Shown here one piece after another: positions 1 through 6,098 of a stretch of 7,197 bases of DNA. Source of the DNA: Synechococcus sp. CO36386bin_37 (lineage in GTDB: Bacteria; Cyanobacteriota; Cyanobacteriia; PCC-6307; Cyanobiaceae); NCBI GenBank assembly GCA_011525445.1, contig WTGE01000305.1, positions 1 through 7,197 on the forward strand, read 5' to 3'. A program made the position numbers and the translations under genes. Under the pieces are notes generated by a model. The model was not told the origin of the DNA and searched no databases. It saw only the letters and a program-made list of their open reading frames with translations. Position 1 is the stretch's first letter. Each line of letters opens with the position of its first letter.

Positions 1-53
1 AGAGCACCGCCCTGTCACGGCGGAAGTTGCGGGTTCGAATCCCGTCGGTCCCG
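1..53 (+). tRNA. tRNA-Asp (anticodon GUC), 5' part outside the window
   Basis: The 3' two-thirds of a tRNA is present. The anticodon stem CCGCC (7-11) pairs with GGCGG (19-23) around the loop CTGTCAC, which places GTC, the Asp anticodon, at 14-16. A 5-base variable region (24-28) follows. The T arm GCGGG (29-33) pairs with CCCGT (41-45) around TTCGAAT. The 3' acceptor strand CGGTCCC (46-52) ends in discriminator G53, the expected base for tRNA-Asp. The CCA end is not encoded. The 5' acceptor strand and most of the D arm lie off the left edge. It inserts aspartate at GAU and GAC codons. The gltX start is only 18 bases downstream on the same strand, so co-transcription is possible. Confidence 0.95.
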
Positions 54-61
54 TCTTTTTT
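54..61 (+). terminator. U-tract after the tRNA, possible weak or partial terminator
   Basis: Six consecutive T (56-61) directly follow the tRNA 3' end. No separate GC-rich hairpin lies between the tRNA and this tract, so any intrinsic termination would have to use the folded tRNA as the upstream stem. Because gltX starts at 72, the tract could end most tRNA transcripts, let some through into gltX, or simply be the tRNA trailer. Only the T-run is seen; the function is inferred. Confidence 0.25.
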
Positions 62-71
62 CTCCGGCGTA

Positions 72-1502
72 GTGACGGTTCGTGTTCGTCTTGCTCCAAG
101 CCCCACTGGCACGCTTCATATAGGAACAGCTCGCACCGCTGTCTTTAATTGGTTGTTCGCTCGCCATCAGGATGGCGAGTTTTTACTTCGCATCGAGGAC
201 ACCGATAAGGAGAGATCCAAGCCGGAGTTCACCCAAAATATTCTCGATGGCCTCCAGTGGCTGGGGCTTGATTGGGATCAAGAGCCTGTCATCCAGAGCA
301 AGCGGATTGAATGTCATCGGCAGGCTATCCGCCACTTGCTTGAACAAGGTCTTGCCTATCGCTGTTATGCGACCGAGCAAGAATTGGATGAGATGCGTGA
401 AGCCCAGAAAGCTTCTGGAAAACCACCGCGTTACGACAATCGTCATCGCCATCTCACAAGTGCTCAGGAGGAGGTTTTCCGCGCGGAGGGCCGGGAGGCG
501 GTGATCCGTTTTCAGATTGATGACGATTCCACCATTTGTTGGACCGATCTGGTGCGTGGCCCAATGCACTGGAAGGGTGCTGATCTCGGTGGCGACATGG
601 TCATTGCTCGACGTGCTCCTGCTAACACGATCGGTGATCCTCTTTACAACCTTGTCGTCGTGGTTGATGACGCTGCAATGGCAATCAGCCATGTCATTCG
701 TGGTGAGGATCACATTGCCAATACGGCTAAACAACTCTTGCTCTATCAGGCACTGAAGTTGAGTTGTCCAATCTTTGCCCATACGCCTTTGATTCTGAAT
801 TCAGAGGGACGCAAGCTTTCCAAACGGGATGGTGTGACTTCCATTGGCGATTTTCAGGCGATGGGTTACACCGCAGAAGCCTTGACCAATTACATGACCC
901 TTCTCGGTTGGTCAGTGCCAGAGGGTATGGAGGACCGTTTCACGCTCCATCAAGCCGCCTCAGCCTTCAGTTTTGATCGTGTGAACAAGGCCGGTGCAAA
1001 ATTTGACTGGGACAAGCTCAATTGGCTCAATGCCCAGGTTTTGCATGGTTGGTCCGCCTCCGAACTGCTCGCAGCACTTGAGCCACTTTGGTGTCAGCGT
1101 GGCTGGGTTTCTAAGGATTCCCAATGGGCTATCGATCTGGCTGTGTTGCTTGGTCCATCACTCACCTTGATCGAGGATGGCGTGGCTCAGGCCAGTCCCT
1201 TTTTTGAAGAACCTCCTTTAGAAGACGATGCACTTAGACAACTAGATCAGCCAGGAGCCCGACCTGCGCTTCATGCACTCCTTAAAGCACTTGAATTGCA
1301 GACCTGGGCTGGTTTTGATGTTGAGTCGGCTCAAGTCTTACTGAAAGAAGCCGCCGCTGCAGCAGGTGTCAAAAAGGGCGTCTTGATGAAAAGTTTGAGG
1401 GCCGCACTGCTCGGAAAACTGCAGGGGCCTGATCTCATCACCACATGGGGCTTATTGGCCCGAACCGGGAGCGATAGGAAGAGGCTGCGTCGCTGTCTCT
1501 AG
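72..1502 (+). CDS. gltX: Glutamyl-tRNA synthetase (GluRS)
   Basis: Cytoplasmic class I aminoacyl-tRNA synthetase that charges tRNA-Glu with glutamate using ATP. Cyanobacterial GluRS is generally non-discriminating, also making Glu-tRNA-Gln for GatCAB, and it supplies Glu-tRNA for tetrapyrrole (chlorophyll, haem, bilin) synthesis; that role is family knowledge. The Rossmann signature HIGH-like TLHIG is at residues 14-18 and the class I KLSKR loop at 248-252. A helical anticodon-binding region follows from about residue 310. The protein is 476 residues, normal for the family. Of the positions used for zinc in E. coli GluRS, C98 is kept but residue 100 is Ala and 125 is His, so the zinc site appears absent. 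The start is GTG at 72, giving [13 protein letters not shown]; upstream in-frame codons lie in the tRNA. No Shine-Dalgarno is visible. The 3' end overlaps the convergent antiporter gene by 51 bases. Confidence 0.97.
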   Translation: MTVRVRLAPSPTGTLHIGTARTAVFNWLFARHQDGEFLLRIEDTDKERSKPEFTQNILDGLQWLGLDWDQEPVIQSKRIECHRQAIRHLLEQGLAYRCYATEQELDEMREAQKASGKPPRYDNRHRHLTSAQEEVFRAEGREAVIRFQIDDDSTICWTDLVRGPMHWKGADLGGDMVIARRAPANTIGDPLYNLVVVVDDAAMAISHVIRGEDHIANTAKQLLLYQALKLSCPIFAHTPLILNSEGRKLSKRDGVTSIGDFQAMGYTAEALTNYMTLLGWSVPEGMEDRFTLHQAASAFSFDRVNKAGAKFDWDKLNWLNAQVLHGWSASELLAALEPLWCQRGWVSKDSQWAIDLAVLLGPSLTLIEDGVAQASPFFEEPPLEDDALRQLDQPGARPALHALLKALELQTWAGFDVESAQVLLKEAAAAAGVKKGVLMKSLRAALLGKLQGPDLITTWGLLARTGSDRKRLRRCL

Positions 1503-2726
1503 GTCGGATCCTGAAATGGAATTCGGTTCAGGTTGAGGAGCAATCAGCCCGAGCAACCGAGCCAGTGGCTGGGCCGTTAATCCCTGGATTCCAACAGTCA
1601 TCAAAATCGTCAGGAACACCAATCCCTGAAGTCGACCGGCTCCAAGAATTCCGGCTTGTTCGAGTCGGATCGCAAAAAGTGATGCCACAGCTGCAGTGAC
1701 GATTCCTCTCGGGGCTAACCAGGCCAGAAACAAACGCTGACGCCAAACCAGGGGTAAACCAACCGTGGCAACACTGACGGCAACAGGTCGTACGACGAGC
1801 ATCAACACAAGAACACAGCTCACACCGCCCCAACCAAGAGGACTCAGTTCAGCCCAAGACACATCAGCTGCCAAGAGAGGAAAAAGCATGGTGATCGCAA
1901 GGGATGCCAATTCTCGTATGAGTTCATCGAGCTGATCTGCTTCCTCGGAGGACCGGCGACCGACAACGACGCCTGCGGCCACCGAAGCTGGAAGTCCTGA
2001 CTCAGGCAAGATCCACTCGGCAACACCAAACATGAGAAACAAAACTCCAAGTGTGAGCTGCAAACGCAATCCGACAGATTGAGTGGAATTCAGTCGCCGC
2101 AGTCCCTCTGAAAGGAGCCAACCAATTACGGCACCGATCAGAACTCCCCCTCCCAAGCGCGCTAACAGCCCCTGAGCCAGCTCACGCCAGCCTTGTAGAT
2201 CACCGAGAGCGAGTTCCAGGAGTAGGAGTGCGAGTACAGCTCCGATGGGTTCGAGGACGAGTCCCTCAGCTTCCAGTACGTCTCCGAGTGGATGGGCTAA
2301 GCGGATTTGTTTCACGATTGGCGTTACAACTGTGGGGCCAGTAGCGAGCACAATGGCGCTGAAGACTGCAGCCAATGACCACCCGAGGCCGGCGAGCCAG
2401 TGCGCAGCGAAAATCCCTGCACTCAGAGAAATGAAAATTCTCAGGACTGAGATGCGCAGTACGGTCGCCTTGATCGTGTCCCCTGGTAGGCGGAGGTTGA
2501 GTCCTCCGTCAAACAACACCAGGCTGACTAAGAGTCCCACGATGGTTTGAAGCCCTTGACCGAGATCGAGCGGTTCAACGAGTCCTAATCCTGAGCGTCC
2601 GATCAACAATCCTGAGAGAAGCAGCAAAACAACTCCAGGAAGATTGGATAGCGCCGCTAACACTCGTGCCCCTGCCCCTGCAAAGACAGTGACGCCCCAG
2701 AGCAGTCCTAAACGCTCAGGCGTCAT
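1452..2726 (-). CDS. Cation/proton antiporter, CPA1/NhaP-like (Na+/H+ exchanger family)
   Basis: Integral inner-membrane or thylakoid secondary transporter, expected to exchange Na+ or K+ for protons. The 424-residue protein is almost entirely hydrophobic segments (about 11-13 transmembrane helices, first at roughly 5-45, last ending near 395), followed by a polar Pro/Ser-rich tail of about 30 residues. Family landmarks are FDGGL at 72-76, TGPTVV at 129-134, the segment EGLVLEP at 154-160, and LAPRGIV at 337-343 with its conserved Arg340. Where typical NhaP proteins carry an Asn-Asp pair, this one has Leu158-Glu159, so the ion coupled cannot be read from the motif. The ATG start lies inside the end of the 81-residue gene (11-base overlap ATGACGCCTGA), which suggests translational coupling. 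The last 17 codons, stop included, overlap gltX on the opposite strand. Substrate specificity is unknown. Confidence 0.88.
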   Translation of the reverse strand: MTPERLGLLWGVTVFAGAGARVLAALSNLPGVVLLLLSGLLIGRSGLGLVEPLDLGQGLQTIVGLLVSLVLFDGGLNLRLPGDTIKATVLRISVLRIFISLSAGIFAAHWLAGLGWSLAAVFSAIVLATGPTVVTPIVKQIRLAHPLGDVLEAEGLVLEPIGAVLALLLLELALGDLQGWRELAQGLLARLGGGVLIGAVIGWLLSEGLRRLNSTQSVGLRLQLTLGVLFLMFGVAEWILPESGLPASVAAGVVVGRRSSEEADQLDELIRELASLAITMLFPLLAADVSWAELSPLGWGGVSCVLVLMLVVRPVAVSVATVGLPLVWRQRLFLAWLAPRGIVTAAVASLFAIRLEQAGILGAGRLQGLVFLTILMTVGIQGLTAQPLARLLGLIAPQPEPNSISGSDLETATQPLPIAPGSGQ

Positions 2727-2961
2727 CGATCAAGGCGTATTCCGGTTCCACACGCATCCCGATCACTGCATCCGGACGCACCACTAAAAACTCACCGTCA
2801 AAGTCTCCGAGGGGCACATTGATAAAAGCCCCTTCTGCACTGGCGTTGACCAGACCTTGATACCAATTCTGGAATTTCTCAAGAGATGAGAAATGCACCA
2901 CTTCGCTCTGTCCTCCAGACAGGTGGAGGGAAATTCGATAACGGCGTGGAGTGCGATTCAT
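2716..2961 (-). CDS. Conserved-looking 81-residue protein of unknown function
   Basis: I do not recognise a family. The protein is 81 residues, soluble, with no signal peptide or membrane segment. It starts basic (MNRTPRRYRISLHL), then has an aromatic amphipathic stretch (FSSLEKFQNWYQGLV, about 25-39) and a hydrophobic, probably beta-rich second half (FINVPL, EFLVVRP, VIGMRVEP), ending acidic. Evidence that it is real: its stop overlaps the antiporter ATG by 11 bases in the usual coupled arrangement, and its ATG sits at a codon immediately preceded by a TAA in another frame. The upstream DUF1643 reading frame runs 83 bases into it, which is unusual. Its position directly upstream of, and coupled to, the antiporter suggests co-expression; a regulatory or partner role is only a guess. 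Confidence 0.72.
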   Translation of the reverse strand: MNRTPRRYRISLHLSGGQSEVVHFSSLEKFQNWYQGLVNASAEGAFINVPLGDFDGEFLVVRPDAVIGMRVEPEYALIDDA

Positions 2962-3508
2962 TTAGGAACCGTACTGCCCAGGCATATCTCCGTACACCAT
3001 TTGGCAGATAGAGGGGGTGTCGGGGATGTCCCGCTTTCGTCAATCCAGCCACAAATGGTAGGCGATGGTTCTCCTCTGGGTCGCTGGCTTCACTCACCAT
3101 TTTGAGAACACTTTCGTTTCGTTTCATCAAGCTTCCGCCGTTGCCCCAACCCAGCCAGAGATCCCAAGTGGACTGTCGTTTCCACCGTTCAAACCAGCAA
3201 CGCAGGATCTGATCGTTTGAAGATCCAACCGGCTCGGTACAACGGCTCAATATCGAGGGCGATGCGGAGATACGAGCGAACAAATTGAGAACAACCAGAT
3301 GGTGATAACCCCAGACCTCTGCAAAGCCTTGAAGTCGCCTCAAGGTGGGATCATCTCTTGTTTCGTTGGCTCGCGATGGATTGAGCCCTACAAAGACCAG
3401 AACCCGGGTTGGTGCTGAGTCCCTATTCCTGGCTTGAATCGGTCGATGCAGCATCCAGCGGTAACGACCGCAGATACTGATCTGTGCCTCAGCTTGCCAA
3501 AAGTTCAA
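2879..3508 (-). CDS. DUF1643 family protein, function unknown; start uncertain, 3' end possibly frameshifted
   Basis: Soluble protein matching the DUF1643 pattern. With a TTG start at 3508 (209 residues) the landmarks are ICGRYRW (12-18), VFVGLNPS (38-45), DDPTLRR (52-58), WGY (66-68), NLFA (75-78), SND (97-99), WGNGG (121-125) and TKAGHPRHPLYLP (157-169). The biochemical activity of the family is not established as far as I know. Homology seems to begin at the ICGRYRW segment, so the Met at 3454 is too late. Upstream options are TTG 3508, GTG 3532 and ATG 3544, all inside the end of wecB; none has a well-spaced Shine-Dalgarno. After about residue 177 the reading frame continues for some 32 residues with no domain look, reading through the first 83 bases of the next gene. 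In another frame a TAA sits exactly before that gene's ATG. The gene is second in the wecB-led cluster. Confidence 0.8.
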   Translation of the reverse strand: MNFWQAEAQISICGRYRWMLHRPIQARNRDSAPTRVLVFVGLNPSRANETRDDPTLRRLQGFAEVWGYHHLVVLNLFARISASPSILSRCTEPVGSSNDQILRCWFERWKRQSTWDLWLGWGNGGSLMKRNESVLKMVSEASDPEENHRLPFVAGLTKAGHPRHPLYLPNGVRRYAWAVRFLNESHSTPLSNFPPPVWRTERSGAFLIS

Positions 3509-4601
3509 GAGCAGCTTGCAGAATCCTTCCACTTGCCTGGCCATCTCCAAAGGGATTGACGGCCTGTGCCATGGATTTGTAAGCCTCATTGTCATCCAGT
3601 AAGCGAGATGCCTCCAGATCAATCGATGTGGGATCGGTCCCAATCAATTTGGCTGTGCCGGCTTCAACAGCTTCGGGGCGTTCCGTGGTGTCACGCAGAA
3701 CGAGAACTGGTTTACCTAACGCAGGTGCTTCTTCCTGGAGTCCCCCTGAGTCTGTGAGCAGAAGAGTGCATGCTTTCATCGCCGCCACGAGTCGGTCATA
3801 GTCCAGTGGTTCAGTAAGAACAACGCGAGAATGGCCCCCCAGCAGAGATTGAAGGGGTTCACGAACAGTTGGGTTTCGATGCAGTGGCAAGAGCAAAAGG
3901 GTGTCGGGATGACTCTCGAGTACGCGCAGCATTCCCTTGGCGATGTTGCTCAAGCGCTCACCCCAATTTTCACGACGGTGAACGGTTGCCAGAATCACCC
4001 TTTGCTCGCTCCAGTTGATGGGTAGATCGCTGAGAGCAGGTGCACGCTCAGACATCCTCAGGAGCGCATCAATCACGGTGTTGCCTGTCTGAATCACGCG
4101 TCCAACGACCCCGGAAGTGTGGAGATTGGCCGCAGATTGTTTGGTCGGGGCAAAGTGAAGCTGAGATATTTGCGAGATCAAACGCCGATTGGCTTCTTCC
4201 GGAAAAGGATCGAGAAGATTGTCCGTACGCAGTCCTGCCTCAACGTGACCGACCGGAACGTGTTCATAGAAAGCGGCGAGTGCAGCAGCAAAGGCAGTTG
4301 TCGTGTCACCTTGAACCAAGACTAGTTTGGGAGGGAAACATTGGAAGTCATCCCGCAGGCCTTCCAACGCAGCACAGGTCACATGTGTCAGGGTTTGACG
4401 AGGTGCCATCAGGTTGAGATCCAAGTCGGCGCTCAAGCCAAACAAATCCATCACTTGAGACACCATTTCTCTGTGTTGCCCGGTTAGGACAACGCGCGTT
4501 TCAAGCGTGGTACACGCACAGAATTCTTGAATCACAGGCGCCAACTTGATGGCTTCAGGCCTCGTACCCAAGACAATCGTCACGCGTGGCAGGCGAGCCA
4601 T
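3489..4601 (-). CDS. wecB: UDP-N-acetylglucosamine 2-epimerase, non-hydrolysing
   Basis: Cytoplasmic enzyme interconverting UDP-GlcNAc and UDP-ManNAc, which feeds ManNAc or ManNAcA into surface polysaccharides. The 370-residue protein has the GT-B-like two-domain layout of the family: GTRPEAIKLAPVI at 12-24, VQGDTT at 96-101 (Asp99), HVEAGLR at 119-125 (Glu121), FPEEANR at 133-139, TVHRREN at 206-212 (His208), PLHRNP at 239-244, and the UDP-binding DSGGLQEE at 284-291 followed by TTERPE at 305-310. These match the catalytic Asp/Glu/His positions known in E. coli WecB. The ATG at 4601 is preceded closely by AAGGAT; the alternative GTG seven codons in has no such sequence. No other polysaccharide genes are in view, so the product glycan is unknown. 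It leads the minus-strand cluster and overlaps the DUF1643 gene at its 3' end. Confidence 0.95.
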   Translation of the reverse strand: MARLPRVTIVLGTRPEAIKLAPVIQEFCACTTLETRVVLTGQHREMVSQVMDLFGLSADLDLNLMAPRQTLTHVTCAALEGLRDDFQCFPPKLVLVQGDTTTAFAAALAAFYEHVPVGHVEAGLRTDNLLDPFPEEANRRLISQISQLHFAPTKQSAANLHTSGVVGRVIQTGNTVIDALLRMSERAPALSDLPINWSEQRVILATVHRRENWGERLSNIAKGMLRVLESHPDTLLLLPLHRNPTVREPLQSLLGGHSRVVLTEPLDYDRLVAAMKACTLLLTDSGGLQEEAPALGKPVLVLRDTTERPEAVEAGTAKLIGTDPTSIDLEASRLLDDNEAYKSMAQAVNPFGDGQASGRILQAALELLAS

Positions 4602-4711
4602 ATCCTTAATGATTGTGAGGTAATCCTACGGGTGTTCTCCAATCAAGGCCTGGGCATCGACTTGTCAGATGATGCTGTATCGAGAAGCCGCAAAACACAC
4701 ACAATTTTTCC
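4602..4711. promoter_or_regulatory. Divergent promoter region between wecB and pilT
   Basis: This 110-base spacer separates two divergent genes, so it must hold the start signals for both the wecB cluster and pilT unless one is read from further away. On the plus strand TTGTCA (4662-4667) resembles a -35 box, but no good -10 lies at the usual spacing; TGTAT near 4677 is too close. On the minus strand TAGGAT about 20-30 bases before wecB is only a weak -10 candidate. The pilT leader ends in a short CA repeat (4696-4703) and a T-run, without a Shine-Dalgarno. The region is well supported by gene orientation; no exact promoter can be fixed by eye. Confidence 0.5.
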
Positions 4712-5854
4712 ATGAGTCAGCCGGTTTTTCCTCTAGGTGGCCCAGCGCGACCGACTCCGACAGCGCCTGCTGTTCCTGCTCCCCCTGAATCGCCGTCCCT
4801 GTCTTTGGAGGAAATCGTTCGCATCGCACATGAGAAGGGCCACTCCGATATCCATCTTGGAATTGGCGAGAGTCCACGATTTCGATCTCGGGGGGAAATA
4901 ATCAGCTCAAATTGGCATCCCACCCAACCAGAAGAGTTTCAAAATTGGCTTGGTGAGTTACTGACTCCTCAACAGCTCGATGAGTTCAGGAAACATAAAG
5001 AGTTCGACGGCGCCCATGCTTTTCCTTTTGTGAGGGTTCGAATCAACCTGTTTGATGCTCTTAAGGGTGCGGCGATGGTCCTGCGTTTGATTCCACAAAA
5101 GATCTTGTCTCTCGAGGAGTTAAACCTTCCGTCCGTTCTGCAACAGCTCTGTTCATTCCCCAAAGGTTTACTGCTTGTCACTGGTCCTACCGGCTCTGGA
5201 AAGAGCACCACTCTCGCGGCAATGATTGATTGGATCAACACCAATAAAAATCGACATATTCTGACGATTGAGGATCCTATTGAATTTGTTCATGAAAGCC
5301 ATCAGTCTTTAGTAAGACAACGTGAAGTTGGACGACATACGCTTAAGTTTCAACACGCGTTGAGGGCTGCTTTGCGGGAAGATCCCGATGTTATTTTGGT
5401 AGGTGAAATACGCGATAAGGAAACATTGGTGACTGCCTTGGAGGCTGCTCAAACTGGTCACCTCGTCCTAGGGACTTTGCATACCAATTCAGCCGTCAAA
5501 ACCGTAGAAAGAGTTATAGGTTTTTACCAACCTGAAGAACAAGAAATTATAAGAAATATGCTTGCAGAATCTCTTTTAGGTGTTGTTTCTCAAGGATTAA
5601 TTAAAAGCGATGGGGGTAAACGCTCTGCGTACCACGATTTACTAATTAATACAGATGCCTGTAAAGACTATATCAAGAAGGGAGAGCTTGACGCCGTTGA
5701 GGATATAATGCGTAGAAGTAAATTTGATGGAATGATTACTACCAATCAATCATTGCTTGAACTAGTAGAGTCGGGTTTGGTTGAGTCGGAAAGAGCGCTT
5801 GAAGTTAGCCCAAAACCGAATGAATTGATGCAGTCTTTGAGAGGCAGAAGTTGA
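4712..5854 (+). CDS. pilT: PilT-like type IV pilus retraction ATPase
   Basis: Cytoplasmic hexameric secretion ATPase expected to power retraction of type IV pili. The 380-residue protein has a Pro-rich N-terminal extension (8-28), the PAS-like N-domain with HSDIHLGIG (44-52), Walker A GPTGSGKST (158-166), the Asp box TIEDPIE (185-191), Walker B DVILVGEIRD (226-235) and the His box TGHLVLGTLHTNS (248-260). These place it in the PilT/PilU branch and not PilB. Where classical PilT has the AIRNLIRE retraction motif, this protein reads ACKDYIKK (316-323). No pilB, pilC or pilin gene is adjacent, so it may be a solitary paralogue. The ATG is not preceded by a Shine-Dalgarno. Base composition falls sharply from 42/60 G+C at 4741-4800 to 18/60 at 5521-5580. 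Its stop lies 20 bases from the convergent hli stop, with no visible terminator. Confidence 0.92.
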   Translation: MSQPVFPLGGPARPTPTAPAVPAPPESPSLSLEEIVRIAHEKGHSDIHLGIGESPRFRSRGEIISSNWHPTQPEEFQNWLGELLTPQQLDEFRKHKEFDGAHAFPFVRVRINLFDALKGAAMVLRLIPQKILSLEELNLPSVLQQLCSFPKGLLLVTGPTGSGKSTTLAAMIDWINTNKNRHILTIEDPIEFVHESHQSLVRQREVGRHTLKFQHALRAALREDPDVILVGEIRDKETLVTALEAAQTGHLVLGTLHTNSAVKTVERVIGFYQPEEQEIIRNMLAESLLGVVSQGLIKSDGGKRSAYHDLLINTDACKDYIKKGELDAVEDIMRRSKFDGMITTNQSLLELVESGLVESERALEVSPKPNELMQSLRGRS

Positions 5855-5874
5855 ATTCAGTGATCCAGATTTAA

Positions 5875-6060
5875 TCAATTTGTAGTGTTGATAAATCTTA
5901 CAATAAAAAGTAATGCTAGACCTATGGACAAGCCCAGCATGGCGAGGCGACCATTCCATATTTCAGCTTGAGGCGTGAAACCACGCTTCCAGGTATTTAG
6001 TTCGCTGGGGTCAACGGGTTCTGCCTCCACTTTTTGTTGTAGGTCGGTATTAGTAGTCAT
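5875..6060 (-). CDS. High-light-inducible protein (Hli), single-helix chlorophyll a/b-binding-like protein
   Basis: Small thylakoid membrane protein of the Hlip/SCP family, which binds chlorophyll and carotenoid and protects photosystems or their assembly intermediates. The 61-residue protein has a polar N-terminus, then TWKRGFTPQ and the Chl-binding helix signature AEIWNGRLAMLG (32-43; Glu33, Asn36, Arg38 being the ExxNxR residues), continuing into one transmembrane helix to about residue 56. Length and order are typical of picocyanobacterial Hli. The ATG at 6060 has no Shine-Dalgarno but a very A/T-rich leader. It lies 38 bases downstream of tsaD on the same strand, so it may be read from tsaD, from its own promoter, or both. 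Which hli paralogue this is cannot be told from the sequence alone. Confidence 0.93.
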   Translation of the reverse strand: MTTNTDLQQKVEAEPVDPSELNTWKRGFTPQAEIWNGRLAMLGLSIGLALLFIVRFINTTN

Positions 6061-6098
6061 TTTTAAAATTTAGTGATATTTAGCATAGGACGATTTGT
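6061..6098 (-). promoter_or_regulatory. A/T-rich tsaD-hli spacer with a candidate -10 box
   Basis: The 38-base spacer between the tsaD stop and the hli ATG is much more A/T-rich than tsaD. On the minus strand TATGCT (6087-6082) resembles a -10 element and lies about 21 bases before the ATG. No convincing -35 is found 16-18 bases upstream, as that position falls in the last tsaD codons. A light-induced hli promoter here would fit family knowledge that hli genes are stress-regulated, but the sequence alone gives weak support. Confidence 0.25.

Noticed and set aside
27..71. In-frame extension of gltX upstream to a TTG at 27
   Set aside because: It would start inside the tRNA, and GluRS homology begins directly at the GTG at 72.
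183..782. Long 199-residue open frame antisense to gltX
   Set aside because: It lies wholly inside a certain gene, has no recognisable domain, and its composition follows from the gltX codons.
1459..1469. Small inverted repeat CCCGAACCGGG near the gltX/antiporter junction
   Set aside because: A stem of only four pairs with no T-run on either side; it lies within both coding regions and is too weak for a terminator.
3509..3643. Longer form of the DUF1643 protein starting at ATG 3643
   Set aside because: The added residues lie within wecB and look like shadow translation; family similarity begins only near ICGRYRW.
4696..4703. (CA)4 repeat in the pilT leader as a phase-variation tract
   Set aside because: Four units is too short to be a convincing slippage element, and it is outside the coding region.
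5855..5874. Possible bidirectional terminator between pilT and hli
   Set aside because: The 20 bases contain no stem-loop or T-run that I can find.
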